From NCBI GenBank assembly GCA_964611525.1, contig CAZTAL010000013.1, positions 1 to 50,938 on the forward strand: a stretch of 50,938 nt of DNA, in the 5' to 3' direction. Origin of the DNA: JAAYJR01 sp964611525. GTDB lineage: Bacteria > Bacteroidota > Bacteroidia > Bacteroidales > Prolixibacteraceae. Of this stretch, positions 9,242 to 18,886 are shown one piece after another; the first letter of the stretch is position 1, and every line of letters starts with the position of its first letter. The notes beneath the pieces were generated by a model. It had not been told where the DNA came from. It did not search any database and saw nothing but the letters and a program-made list of their open reading frames with translations. The position numbers were made by a program, and so were the translations under genes.

Positions 9242-11236
9242 TTACATGAAGTAATCAAAATCTCTTTCCGAACGGATTTTCCTTCTCACTTTAAAGATGT
9301 GGACAGGCATTATTCCCGGATTAATTTCTACATAGTTGTATTCGTTGCTCCAAAGGAAATAAGAACCGCTTATTAAGTCGTGGACCTGATAAGGAGTGTG
9401 AAGATCCATTCCGAAATCACCAGGTGAGAATTTAACCCAACCGGCATGCAAGTGATGCGGGTCCATGTTAACGACAACCAGGATTATATTGTTTAGATCA
9501 TCTGATGTTTTACTATAGGCAATAAGAGCTTCATTATCGATATCGTGAAATTTCAGAGAATGTGTGTTGTGAAGAGCTTTATTTTCTTTTCGTATCTTAT
9601 TAATCCGTTTGATAATTTTTTTAAGGCTTTTGGGATTGTTGATATTCCAGTTTTTAATTTCATATTTTTCAGAATTCAGATATTCTTCTTTGCCGGCATG
9701 TAAAGGCTCGTTCTCCATCAGCTCAAATGCAGGCCCGTAAATGCCATAGTTTGAACTAAGGGTGGCTGCCAGGACAAAACGTTGAATGAATCCAGTGCGG
9801 TCGGAAACCTGGAGGTACTCCGGTAATATATCAGGTGTATTAGGCCAGAAATTGGGTCTGAAGAAATATCTTACGTCACTATTTACCAGTTCGTTGCAAT
9901 ATGTTGTAAGATTGTGTTTTGTATTTCGCCATGTAAAATAAGTGTATGATTGGGTAAATCCTTGTTTTGCTAAATAGTACATTACTTTTGGACGTGTAAA
10001 TGCTTCTGCCAGAAAGATAACATCAGGATTTGTTTTTTTTATTTCCTTTATGACCCATCCCCAGAAGGAGAGCGATTTGGTATGAGGATTATCAACTCTG
10101 AAAATTTTTACTCCTTTTTCAATCCAGAAAAGAAAAATACTTTTGAGTTCTTTCCAAAGGTTTTGCCAATCGTCTGTTTCAAAGTTAAGCGGATAAATGT
10201 CTTCATATTTTTTCGGCGGATTCTCTGCATACTGCAAAGTACCGTCAGGCCTGTGCCGGAACCATTCCGGATGTTCTTTTATATACGGATGATCCGGTGA
10301 GCACTGGAAGGCTATATCCAGTGCAACTTCCAATCCTGCCTCCTGAGCTTTACTTATGAGTTTTCTGAAATCGTCAATTGTGCCCAGCTCGGGATGGACA
10401 GATTTATGTCCGCCGTATTTGCTGCCAATAGCCCATGGAGAGCCCGGATCCCCGGGTTTAGCTGTAATGCTGTTGTTTCTCCCTTTTCTTTTAGTTTCTC
10501 CGATAGGATGTATTGGCGGCAGGTATAAGACATCAAAACCCATGTTAGCAACATATGGAATAAAATTGATGCAGTCACTGAAAGTTCCGTGTTTACCGGG
10601 ATCCGGATTTAAGGAACGGGGAAAAACTTCATACCAGGCGCTGAAATTTGCTTTTTCCCTGTCTACATTTACTTCAAAAATTTTTTCATAATTCATTACA
10701 TGATCTTTCACGGGATATTTGACCATGGTTGAAAAAAGTTTATTGTTAAGAATAGGTTCAATTTTATTTTCAGGTAATATATTTTCTGAAGTAAATTCAT
10801 TTATTACCTTTTTTAGATAATGGCTATCTTTTCCCTGCATATTGGTATAGATATCCAGTGTTTTTTTTATAATAAGTGCACCTACCTGCAGATCAACAGC
10901 ATAATCCATCTCTGCTTCAATTTTTTTCATTGTATCCCGGTGCCATGATTTAAAATGGTTGATCCAGGCTCTTATAGTGTACAAGTAAGAACCAAGATAT
11001 ACCAATTCAAATGATCCTTTCCATTGGTCATTTATAAAATGCAGCATTTCATAAGATTGCCATTCTTTGTCATTCTGATGTTTATAAATCAGTTCTGCAG
11101 ATATTATATCATGACTGTCGCAGAATATGTCGGCAGTAACTATGAAATTATCGTTAGCCACTCTTTTTGCCGGAAATTTTCCTCCGTTGATCTGTGGTTT
11201 GATATTTTCTATAACAACTCGTTGTTGACCGTTCAT
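9242..11236 (-). CDS. glgE: alpha-1,4-glucan:maltose-1-phosphate maltosyltransferase
   Basis: It extends alpha-1,4-glucan using maltose 1-phosphate as donor (GH13_3). The 664 residues show the N-terminal beta-sandwich and dimerisation region (1-190), then the barrel starting at WYEVFPRS. Family hallmarks are present: PPIHPIGETKRKG, the Asp nucleophile in FRVDNPHTK and the Glu in FLAEAFTRP. It is the first gene of the minus-strand operon glgE, treS-mak, glgB. That is a full trehalose-to-branched-glucan route, without an ADP-glucose glycogen synthase in the window. The start ATG at 11236 follows an A/T-rich leader. Confidence 0.95.
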   Translation of the reverse strand: MNGQQRVVIENIKPQINGGKFPAKRVANDNFIVTADIFCDSHDIISAELIYKHQNDKEWQSYEMLHFINDQWKGSFELVYLGSYLYTIRAWINHFKSWHRDTMKKIEAEMDYAVDLQVGALIIKKTLDIYTNMQGKDSHYLKKVINEFTSENILPENKIEPILNNKLFSTMVKYPVKDHVMNYEKIFEVNVDREKANFSAWYEVFPRSLNPDPGKHGTFSDCINFIPYVANMGFDVLYLPPIHPIGETKRKGRNNSITAKPGDPGSPWAIGSKYGGHKSVHPELGTIDDFRKLISKAQEAGLEVALDIAFQCSPDHPYIKEHPEWFRHRPDGTLQYAENPPKKYEDIYPLNFETDDWQNLWKELKSIFLFWIEKGVKIFRVDNPHTKSLSFWGWVIKEIKKTNPDVIFLAEAFTRPKVMYYLAKQGFTQSYTYFTWRNTKHNLTTYCNELVNSDVRYFFRPNFWPNTPDILPEYLQVSDRTGFIQRFVLAATLSSNYGIYGPAFELMENEPLHAGKEEYLNSEKYEIKNWNINNPKSLKKIIKRINKIRKENKALHNTHSLKFHDIDNEALIAYSKTSDDLNNIILVVVNMDPHHLHAGWVKFSPGDFGMDLHTPYQVHDLISGSYFLWSNEYNYVEINPGIMPVHIFKVRRKIRSERDFDYFM

Positions 11237-11314
11237 ATAAATTAATTTGAAGGTATTGCACTTAATTTTTTTTGTATTGAGATTTTAACTTTTCCCTTGA
11301 TACTAACAGGAGAT

Positions 11315-11328
11315 GCTCCACTTGGAGC
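11315..11328. promoter_or_regulatory. inverted repeat GCTCCA-ct-TGGAGC
   Basis: A perfect 6-bp dyad with a two-base centre lies about 80 bases upstream of glgE and 267 upstream of the response regulator. It is unusually GC-rich for this intergenic region. Short GGA/TCC outer arms partly extend it. It looks like an operator for a dimeric repressor, possibly controlling the alpha-glucan operon; a regulator gene is not identifiable here. Confidence 0.4.
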
Positions 11329-11563
11329 GTTCCATTAAAAGTCTTACAAATTCTTAATTTATTATCATTAAACTTTTAGTTTATGAATGATATTATAATC
11401 ATTTTGTCCTTTTCACCAAAATTTATAATGAAAAAAATACAGAATTTATATTTTTATTTTTCTGGTTTTAACGTTTTTTACTGTTTTTTTATTTGATGAT
11501 AAAATATATTTTTAAATGATATTAAAAAAGTATTAATAAATGCATTAGTAGTATTAATTAGTT

Positions 11564-11571
11564 TATTTTTG
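11564..11571 (+). promoter_or_regulatory. Bacteroidota -7 element TATTTTTG
   Basis: It matches the TAnnTTTG consensus and lies 24 bases before the ATG of the response regulator, predicting a very short 5' leader. No convincing -33 TTTG is seen. Confidence 0.5.
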
Positions 11572-11594
11572 CGTGTAATAAACGTATTCAAAAA

Positions 11595-12278
11595 ATGGAA
11601 GACAACTATAAAATTCTTATTGTTGACGATGAAAAGGATTTGTGTGAAATTTTACAATTTAATCTTGAAAGTGAAGGATTCAACATTGACAGTGTACATT
11701 CAGGAGAAGAAGCACTAAAAAAGCCATTGGAAGAGTATGATTTAATATTGCTGGATGTAATGATGAGTGGTATTTCGGGATTTAAAGTAGCCAATATAAT
11801 CCGCAAAGAAAAAAAATTGTCCGTACCGATAATTTTTCTTACAGCCAAAGGAGAAGAAAATGATCTGTTAACAGGTTTTAATGTCGGGGGTGATGACTAT
11901 ATTCCCAAACCTTTTTCTATAAAGGAGGTAATTGCACGGATAAAAGCTATTATAAAAAGGGGAAATAAAGCAAAAAATGAGAAAAGCCTGATTTATTTTA
12001 AGGAACTGAAAGTTGATCTCAAAAAAAAGGAAATATCGGTTGCTGGAGAAAATGTAAATCTAACACGAAAAGAGTTTGAAATACTTGCGTTACTGCTAAA
12101 AAATATTGACCAGTATATCAGTCGCGAAGAAATTTTGCAACGTATCTGGAAAGATGATGTTATAGTTACAGAGCGGAATGTGGATGTTAACATAGCCCGG
12201 CTCAGAAAAAAAATCGGTGAATATGGTTCAAAAATCAAAGGTAAATCGGGCTATGGTTATTGTTTTATGAATAAATAG
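11595..12278 (+). CDS. OmpR/PhoB-family response regulator
   Basis: This DNA-binding response regulator of 227 residues has a receiver domain (1-120) with the acidic pocket in VDDEKD, the phosphoacceptor Asp in LLDVMM and the conserved Lys in PKPFSIKE. A winged-helix output domain (about 130-225) ends with the RNVDVNIARLRKKIG recognition region. It is followed after 21 bases by a PhoR-like kinase. Pho-box-like arrays lie upstream of genes just downstream, so I infer that this is the PhoB of the organism. It could also be another OmpR-type regulator. Confidence 0.9.
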   Translation: MEDNYKILIVDDEKDLCEILQFNLESEGFNIDSVHSGEEALKKPLEEYDLILLDVMMSGISGFKVANIIRKEKKLSVPIIFLTAKGEENDLLTGFNVGGDDYIPKPFSIKEVIARIKAIIKRGNKAKNEKSLIYFKELKVDLKKKEISVAGENVNLTRKEFEILALLLKNIDQYISREEILQRIWKDDVIVTERNVDVNIARLRKKIGEYGSKIKGKSGYGYCFMNK

Positions 12279-12299
12279 TGAAATATTAAGATTAACAAT

Positions 12300-14066
12300 G
12301 TGATAAAGAGGTCATTCAGAGGCGAAATATTTTTTTATTTTATATTAATATTTTTTCTTTTTACAGGCGCTATTCTTGCTTTTCAATATTTCCGGGAAAA
12401 AAATTACCGGGCATCCCAGTTGGAAAACACCCTTGATAATATAACTGAAATTACCCGTCGCTACATTGAAAAAAATAACCTGATAAAAAATCAGGAACTT
12501 GATCGTATTGATGATATAAGCACTATTTTACCGCCTCCGCCAACCCGTATTACTATTATTGATGATACAGGGAGGGTATTATATGACAGTTTTGTAAATG
12601 AATACCATTTAATGGAAAACCATCTTCACAGGCCGGAGGTTCAAAAATCACTTCACCATGAAAAAGGATCAAATATACGCAGGTCTGCCACTACCAATCA
12701 GGAATATTATTACTATTCAAAGAAATATTTAGGATATTTTGTAAGAACTGCTGTTGTATATAATATGCAGGTTAAGCATTTCCTTAAAGCCGAAAGCGCC
12801 TTTATTTTTTTTATAGCAGGTGTTTTTGCCATTATTGGTATAGTACTGTATTTTGTCACCGGAAAATTGTCTGAGGCTATTACCAAGTTAAAGAATTTTT
12901 CATTAGAAGCCGGTAAAAATGAACTTGTACAATCAGATACTTCATTCCCTGAAAATGAACTGGGAATAATAAGTAGTCAGATTATAAGGATTTATAACAA
13001 CCTGAAGAAGGCTAAAGATGAGATTTCAATTGAGAAAGAAAAATTATTCAATCATCTTAATGCATTGAATGAAGGTATTGCTTTTTTCTCTCCGGCAAAA
13101 AAAGTGACTCTATCAAACAGTCACTTTATTCAGTTTATAAATCTTGTTTCCAAAAATACAATTAACAGTCCCGATGAAATTTTTAATATCGACCAATTTA
13201 AAAAACTGAACAAGTTTTTAAAGAAATATTTAAAAAACGGCAAGGAAATAGAGGCGGCCGCTTTGCCTCAGACGGAATATGTCATTTCGAAAGGTGAGAA
13301 ATATTATAAAGTTCAAAGTATAATTTTCTGGGATAGAAGTTTCGAGGTTATGATAACGGATATTACAAGACTTGAGAAGAGGAGGCTTATGAAGCAGCAG
13401 CTTACTTCCAATATTGCTCATGAACTTAAAACGCCTTTGGCTTCTATTAAAGGATATCTTGAGACTATGCTGGATAACTGGCCTTTTCCGGGAGAAAAAC
13501 AAAAATATTTTCTGGAAAAAGCTCATTTGCAATCGGAAAGACTTACCTGTTTGATTAATGATGTTTCTCTGCTCAATAATATTGAAGACGCCGGTGAATT
13601 GTTCAAATTTGATTTTGTCGATATTAAAAATATCATTGATGAGGTTTATGAGAATTTCGCGAACAGGATGAGCGAAAAACATATAGAATTTCAGAGTGAC
13701 GTAAAGAAGGGCACTGTTATTAAAGGAAACGATTCACTGTTATTTTCAATTTTCCAGAATTTCATTGAAAATTCAATAAATTACGGGGGCAGTAATATCA
13801 AAATTTATATACGGACTTACCACGAAGATCAGAAATACTACTTTTTTTCTTATTCAGATACAGGAACAGGCATAGCAGAAGAACACCTTCCGCGGATTTT
13901 TGAACGCTTTTATCGTGTTGACCATGGTCGTACCCGGGAGATGGGGGGGACGGGACTGGGTCTTGCCATAGTAAAAAATGCTGTACAGCTTCATAAAGGC
14001 GAAATATCAGTAAGGAATGTATTTGGAAAAGGCATTGAATTCCTGTTTTCCTTATCAAAAGCCTGA
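12300..14066 (+). CDS. PhoR-like sensor histidine kinase
   Basis: This is the membrane kinase paired with the preceding regulator. Helices lie at about 9-30 and 166-188 and enclose a periplasmic domain of about 135 residues with a PAS-like core (TRITIIDDTGRVLYDS). A HAMP-like linker and a PAS-like region (to about 360) precede the HisKA domain with AHELKTP. N box (NFIENSINYG), SDTGTGI, IFERFYR and GGTGLGLA follow, so the catalytic core is intact. The reading frame opens with GTG at 12300; the ATG at 12298 runs straight into a stop. Layout matches Bacteroidota PhoR, but the signal sensed is inferred. Confidence 0.88.
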   Translation: MIKRSFRGEIFFYFILIFFLFTGAILAFQYFREKNYRASQLENTLDNITEITRRYIEKNNLIKNQELDRIDDISTILPPPPTRITIIDDTGRVLYDSFVNEYHLMENHLHRPEVQKSLHHEKGSNIRRSATTNQEYYYYSKKYLGYFVRTAVVYNMQVKHFLKAESAFIFFIAGVFAIIGIVLYFVTGKLSEAITKLKNFSLEAGKNELVQSDTSFPENELGIISSQIIRIYNNLKKAKDEISIEKEKLFNHLNALNEGIAFFSPAKKVTLSNSHFIQFINLVSKNTINSPDEIFNIDQFKKLNKFLKKYLKNGKEIEAAALPQTEYVISKGEKYYKVQSIIFWDRSFEVMITDITRLEKRRLMKQQLTSNIAHELKTPLASIKGYLETMLDNWPFPGEKQKYFLEKAHLQSERLTCLINDVSLLNNIEDAGELFKFDFVDIKNIIDEVYENFANRMSEKHIEFQSDVKKGTVIKGNDSLLFSIFQNFIENSINYGGSNIKIYIRTYHEDQKYYFFSYSDTGTGIAEEHLPRIFERFYRVDHGRTREMGGTGLGLAIVKNAVQLHKGEISVRNVFGKGIEFLFSLSKA

Positions 14067-14174
14067 TTCGGGTATATTCTTTTCTTAATTTAACGTTACC
14101 TGATAATTTTTTTATTTTTTTTTACTTCAGCAGTCAGATTTCCTCAATAGCTTATTTATAAAGGCCCTTAATGG

Positions 14175-14236
14175 ATGTTACAATTCTGTTAATTAATTGT
14201 AATGGTAGCTTAAAAAAATAGTAATCAGGATGTAAT
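14175..14236 (+). promoter_or_regulatory. array of Pho-box-like half-sites with 11-bp period
   Basis: Seven-base half-sites start at 14175 (ATGTTAC), 14186 (CTGTTAA), 14197 (TTGTAAT), 14219 (TAGTAAT) and 14230 (ATGTAAT). All are exactly in 11-bp register; the 14208 slot is degenerate (GCTTAAA). Spacers are 4 bases and mostly AT. This is the geometry of PhoB boxes (CTGTCAT plus 4 bases plus CTGTCAT in E. coli). It lies 66-127 bases before the TonB-dependent receptor start and directly after the PhoBR-like genes. Confidence 0.6.
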
Positions 14237-14301
14237 ATTATTGGAGTTGATTCGCCCCTGATATTTATTATGACTGAAGTTTGAACAATAAGAGAAAAAG
14301 T

Positions 14302-17145
14302 ATGAAAAGAATCATTATTAGTAGTTTACTGCTAATTTATGTTTTTCTGGTCAAAGCGCAGGTAGGAACAATAAGGGGAACAGTAACTGATGCGGAAACA
14401 AATGAATCACTGATAGGAACTACGGTTTTGATAAAAGGTACTACCCGGGGTACTATTACGGATTTTGACGGTAATTTTATTATCAGGGATATCGAGACCG
14501 GTAATTACGATCTGGTTATTTCTTTTATATCTTATGAAACACAAGAAGTTAACATAGATGTAACAGAGAACAGTGAAACTGTCCTCGACATTTCTTTAAA
14601 ACCTGTCACACTCGAGATAGAAGGGGTAGAGGTTGTAGCCAAAGCTAATCGTGAATCTGAAAAGATATTAATGGTTGAGCGGAAAGAAGGGACCAATATG
14701 GTTCAGGCAATTGGTGCGCAAGAGTTAGAAAGAGTTGGGGCAGGTGATGCTGCTGAAGGATTAAAAAAAGTTGTAGGTCTTTCTGTACAGGGTTCTAAAT
14801 TTTTAGTTGTTCGCGGACTGGGTGACCGTTATAATGCAAGTACACTTAACGGATTCCCTGTAGCTTCTCCCAATCCTGACAGAAGGGTTCTTCCTTATGA
14901 TATCTTTCCTTCTGATGTTATTGAAAATCTTGAAGTAACCAAATCTTTTAATCCCGGATTTTATGGTAATTTTTCGGGAGCATCTGTTGATATCTCCACA
15001 AAACCTTATCCCGAAAAACATATCCTGGAAATAACTTTAGGTACCTCAGTGAACACTAAAAGTACGTTTAAAGATTTTTTACTCGATCAATCAAAAGAAG
15101 ATGATATATTCGGCATAAATCAGGTTCGGGAAATACCACTGAAAGTAATTGAACAGGATTATAATCCTGAGATAATGTTCTTTGATTCTTTCAAGGGAGA
15201 GGGATACAACAAAGAAAACTGGTTTACTACAAAATTTGATCCTGTTGAAAAAACAGCTCCAATAAATAAAAATTTATCCCTGAAATACGGGAATGTTCTT
15301 GATCTGGATTTTATTAACAACGATTCCAAACTGGGTTATCTGGTCAATGTTAATCATGGTACAGATTATAACTTCGAATACGGTCAGATTGCAGCACTTC
15401 AGAATATCCAGGGCCTTTTACGGTATAATTATGATTTTAAGGATTTTATGTTTTCTTCTAATACATCCGGATTGGGCAATCTGTATTTTCAGTTCAATCA
15501 AAATCATACTATTAATTACAATTTTCTTGCGACAATAATTACTAAGAATAATGTAATGGAAACCGACGGGACATTCTTTGATTTTGATGATAAAATTTAT
15601 TCCCGGAGGATTACATATAAATTAAATTCCCTTTTTGCTCATCAGGTAAATATTACCAATAAATTTTTCAGGAAAAGATTGTCATTAAATTGGGGCTTCA
15701 GTCTTAGTGATGCTTATTCTGATGAACCTGACAGAAGGCAGGTAGCCATGCGTTATGATCCTGCTCCCAATTCAGGGCAGCTCTCTTATGAATTAAGTCC
15801 GCAGGATAATGCCGACCACCATAGATTTTTTACTGATTTGAATGACAATGACTTAGCAGGCAAATTTCATTTTACATGGAATATTATAGAGAAAATTTAT
15901 GGTGATGAAAAACTTGCTTTGTTATCAGCAAACGGAGGAATTGATTATCGTAATAAAAAGCGGGATTTCTGGCTGAGGCAATTCAATCATCAAATCAGGG
16001 GAGCTTCAGTACCATTTGGAGATGTATATAGTATTGACAGCTTTTTTGATATTGAAAATATGAGAGCAAAGGAATACAGGGTTTTGGAAGGCACGCAGCC
16101 TTGGGACGATTATTACGCAAATATGGAAATAATGGCTCCCTTCCTTAATACAGAAGTAATGTTCATACCCCAAAAACTTACGGTTAATTTTGGTGTAAGA
16201 CTGGAGATGTCCGAGCAATTTATTGAATACAGCGAAGATACAAACCAGAAAAACGGCACTGAACCTAAAACAAAAAGGATTATTAAAACAGATGATTTTT
16301 TTCCCAGCCTTGTGGCAAAATATAATATATCCGAAAACCTGATATTACGTAGTTCATACAGCAAGACAGTATCCAGGCCTGATTTTCGCGAGCTGGCACC
16401 ATTTGAATACAGGGAAAGTTTCGGGGCATTCAGGACAGTTGGGAATCCTGACCTCCAGAACGGGTACAATAATAATTATGATCTTAGGATAGAATCATAT
16501 GATTCAGAAGGTGGATTACTTGCTTTAGGATTATTCGCAAAAGATCTGAAAAGCCCTATAGTACAAAATGTTTCTGCCGGCGCTAATCCCATAAAAAGTT
16601 ACCAGAACGGTTTTGAAGGAAGTGTTTATGGCTTTGAGGTTGAAGCAAGAAAAAACCTTGGTTTTATTTCAGAGAGGATTAAGGATTTGATTTTTAATTC
16701 CAACTTAAGCTTGTTGACTTCCGGGATCACTATAGACGACCCGGTAAATATATCGGGGTCAACAACTCAGACCAATAATAAAAGAAAGCTGGAAGGAGCA
16801 TCTCCGTATTTGGTAAATATAGATTTGACATATGGTAAAAGCATGGTTAATTACAGGTATTCTTTTACCGCTGCGTTCAATCAGTTTGGAAGAAGGCTTT
16901 CGAATGTAGGGAATTTGGGTGTAGGCGATATTTTCGAAATGCCCTTTGGAACTTTGAATCTTAGTACCACGTGGGACATGGGTAAAGAACGCAGATGGGG
17001 CATTAAGCTGTATACAAGAAATTTACTTAATCCTGAAATAGAAATTATACAAGAATTAACTCCCGGTTCTGAAGAAAAGATAGAGCTTAATAAATATAAA
17101 AAAGGGATAAACATCGGATTAAGCTTTACATACAAGATATTTTAG
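14302..17145 (+). CDS. TonB-dependent outer-membrane receptor (SusC/CarboxypepD_reg type)
   Basis: This is an active-uptake receptor of the outer membrane, about 947 residues. A signal peptide (MKRIIISSLLLIYVFLVKAQ) is followed by a carboxypeptidase-D-like domain (about 22-105, with TDFDGNF), a plug (about 125-240, with VVRGLGDRY and NGFPVASP) and a beta-barrel ending in an aromatic residue (TYKIF). The frame opens at a TTG (14281), but the ATG at 14302 gives a clean signal peptide. It is preceded by an 11-bp Pho-like array and followed after 35 bases by a surface lipoprotein, so uptake of a phosphorus compound is a reasonable inference. The substrate is not deducible. No SusD homologue is present. 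Confidence 0.92.
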   Translation: MKRIIISSLLLIYVFLVKAQVGTIRGTVTDAETNESLIGTTVLIKGTTRGTITDFDGNFIIRDIETGNYDLVISFISYETQEVNIDVTENSETVLDISLKPVTLEIEGVEVVAKANRESEKILMVERKEGTNMVQAIGAQELERVGAGDAAEGLKKVVGLSVQGSKFLVVRGLGDRYNASTLNGFPVASPNPDRRVLPYDIFPSDVIENLEVTKSFNPGFYGNFSGASVDISTKPYPEKHILEITLGTSVNTKSTFKDFLLDQSKEDDIFGINQVREIPLKVIEQDYNPEIMFFDSFKGEGYNKENWFTTKFDPVEKTAPINKNLSLKYGNVLDLDFINNDSKLGYLVNVNHGTDYNFEYGQIAALQNIQGLLRYNYDFKDFMFSSNTSGLGNLYFQFNQNHTINYNFLATIITKNNVMETDGTFFDFDDKIYSRRITYKLNSLFAHQVNITNKFFRKRLSLNWGFSLSDAYSDEPDRRQVAMRYDPAPNSGQLSYELSPQDNADHHRFFTDLNDNDLAGKFHFTWNIIEKIYGDEKLALLSANGGIDYRNKKRDFWLRQFNHQIRGASVPFGDVYSIDSFFDIENMRAKEYRVLEGTQPWDDYYANMEIMAPFLNTEVMFIPQKLTVNFGVRLEMSEQFIEYSEDTNQKNGTEPKTKRIIKTDDFFPSLVAKYNISENLILRSSYSKTVSRPDFRELAPFEYRESFGAFRTVGNPDLQNGYNNNYDLRIESYDSEGGLLALGLFAKDLKSPIVQNVSAGANPIKSYQNGFEGSVYGFEVEARKNLGFISERIKDLIFNSNLSLLTSGITIDDPVNISGSTTQTNNKRKLEGASPYLVNIDLTYGKSMVNYRYSFTAAFNQFGRRLSNVGNLGVGDIFEMPFGTLNLSTTWDMGKERRWGIKLYTRNLLNPEIEIIQELTPGSEEKIELNKYKKGINIGLSFTYKIF

Positions 17146-17180
17146 TTCAATTTTAATTAACAATTTAAAAGTTTCTAACA

Positions 17181-18848
17181 ATGAAAAAAGTAAAAATGAA
17201 TTTATTAAATCGTTTCGTAGTGATTATTTCAGCGCTAGTTCTAGTTGCTGGATTTCAATCATGTGAAAAGGACGAAGATCCTATTTTCCCTCCTTCGTTT
17301 TCAGTAAGTGCTTCTGCTGATGTTCAGGTAGGTAATACTGTTGATATTAATGTCAGTGGTATTTCTGCTCCGGGACTGGTACAGTCTGTAAGTGCGTCTG
17401 TAACTTCGGGCGGTGGTAGTGTTTCTGTCAGCAGTATTCCATCCGGTGAATCAAGTGGCACTGCAACAGTAACTTATTCAGCCCCCACAAACGCTGGTGT
17501 CGCAACTATTGACATTACCGTAACTGATCAGGAAGGTCAGTATCTTACAAAAACTGTGGCTGTTAATATTTCAGCCGCTCCGGTGGCAACTGTTGCCGAT
17601 ATTACAGGTATTACCGTTGATCCATCCAGTGACGGATTCACATTGGCTAAAGCTGTTAAAAATGGTGAGGATGTTATAAAATTGGCAGGTGATATTGACA
17701 GGGATATTACTTTACAGGTATTAGATGGTTATGAATGGCTTATTTCCGGCTCTACTTTTGTCAATAATGAAGCTACTCTCACAATAAATGAGGGTGTTAA
17801 ATTATATTTTGATGCTGAATCCAGTGCCACTTCATTTTTAGTAATTGCACAGGATGCTCAGGTTCAGGCTGACGGAACTGCTTCTGCTCCTATTCTTATG
17901 ACTTCAAGTAATGAACTTGGAAATTCCGGCGTTGATCCTGACGGAGGCGACTGGGGTGGATTTGTTCTTAATGGAAGAGCCGATATTAATGTTGGCGACC
18001 AGGCTGAAGGTGAAGGCGGAACAGGCGTTTACGGGGGTACTGAAGATGGTGACGACTCAGGTTCGTTAAGCTATGTTATACTTAAATATGCCGGGCGGAT
18101 TATTGGCGTTGACAATGAGCTTAATGGTTTCTCCTTTAATGGTGTTGGAAGCGAAACAAACGTTGACCATATTCAGTCATATTATGGAGAAGATGATGGT
18201 ATTGAATTTTTTGGCGGAACTGTGAGTCTTAAGTATGCTGTTTCAACCGCTTCGAAAGATGATTCTTTTGACTGGACACATGGCTGGAGAGGAAAAGCTC
18301 AGTTTGTTGTTATAGAGCAGATAGCTGATCGTGGTGACCGTGGATTTGAATGTGATAATCTTGAAGGCGATTTTGCTGCTGAACCATTTTCAAATCCTAC
18401 TATCTCAAATGTAACTATTATTAATGCAACTGGTAATAAGAATCAAACTTATGGATTCAGACTCAGACACGGAACCAAAGGTAAAATATATAATGCTTTG
18501 GCAAATGGTGCCAACGGTGGCTATCGTGGTGTAAGAGTGGATAAAGGTGATGACCTGACAGATGAACATATGAATGACGGTTCACTTGTTGTTGCAAACT
18601 CTGTTGTATGGGGATACAGCGATACAAACTGGAAAGATGCCGGTGTATTTGCTGCCGATGCAACTAACTCTGATGAAAATCCCGGTGTTACTTTCGATGG
18701 TGCAATTGGTATTGTTGAAACCGGTGCTAAAGAAGCTACAACTATTGATCCATGGTTCGAAGCAGCCAATTTCATCGGCGCTGTTGATCCTTCAAACAAC
18801 TGGCTGTTAGGTTGGGCATTAAAAACAGACGGAACGACCACTTATTAA
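17181..18848 (+). CDS. surface lipoprotein with right-handed beta-helix
   Basis: It is a 555-residue exported lipoprotein. The signal peptide ends in GFQSC, and Cys is followed by EKDED, an acidic stretch resembling the export signal that sends Bacteroidota lipoproteins to the cell surface. A Ser/Val-rich Ig-like region (about 40-135) precedes a repetitive Gly/Asn/Asp-rich part (about 150-540) with WGGFVLNGRA, GEDDGIEFFGG and short turns typical of a parallel beta-helix. It sits 35 bases after the TonB receptor and likely works with it, perhaps capturing ligand. Relatives are often found after such receptors, but I know no established function. No catalytic motif is evident. Confidence 0.8.
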   Translation: MKKVKMNLLNRFVVIISALVLVAGFQSCEKDEDPIFPPSFSVSASADVQVGNTVDINVSGISAPGLVQSVSASVTSGGGSVSVSSIPSGESSGTATVTYSAPTNAGVATIDITVTDQEGQYLTKTVAVNISAAPVATVADITGITVDPSSDGFTLAKAVKNGEDVIKLAGDIDRDITLQVLDGYEWLISGSTFVNNEATLTINEGVKLYFDAESSATSFLVIAQDAQVQADGTASAPILMTSSNELGNSGVDPDGGDWGGFVLNGRADINVGDQAEGEGGTGVYGGTEDGDDSGSLSYVILKYAGRIIGVDNELNGFSFNGVGSETNVDHIQSYYGEDDGIEFFGGTVSLKYAVSTASKDDSFDWTHGWRGKAQFVVIEQIADRGDRGFECDNLEGDFAAEPFSNPTISNVTIINATGNKNQTYGFRLRHGTKGKIYNALANGANGGYRGVRVDKGDDLTDEHMNDGSLVVANSVVWGYSDTNWKDAGVFAADATNSDENPGVTFDGAIGIVETGAKEATTIDPWFEAANFIGAVDPSNNWLLGWALKTDGTTTY

Positions 18849-18886
18849 AAGAAATAGTAATTAATTAATAATTAAATGATAATTTT

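Larger units (their letters stand above)
11237..11594. other. divergent intergenic region, glgE operon / phoB-like gene
   Basis: 358 bases without a gene. It holds a perfect inverted repeat with a 2-base centre (11315-11328), a second short inverted repeat (AATGAT/ATCATT near 11385-11400), and a good TAnnTTTG element for the rightward regulator. I see no clear promoter element for glgE. Confidence 0.5.

Noticed and set aside
12298..12302. ATG at 12298 as the start of the PhoR-like kinase
   Set aside because: It is followed immediately by TGA; the kinase frame opens with the overlapping GTG at 12300.
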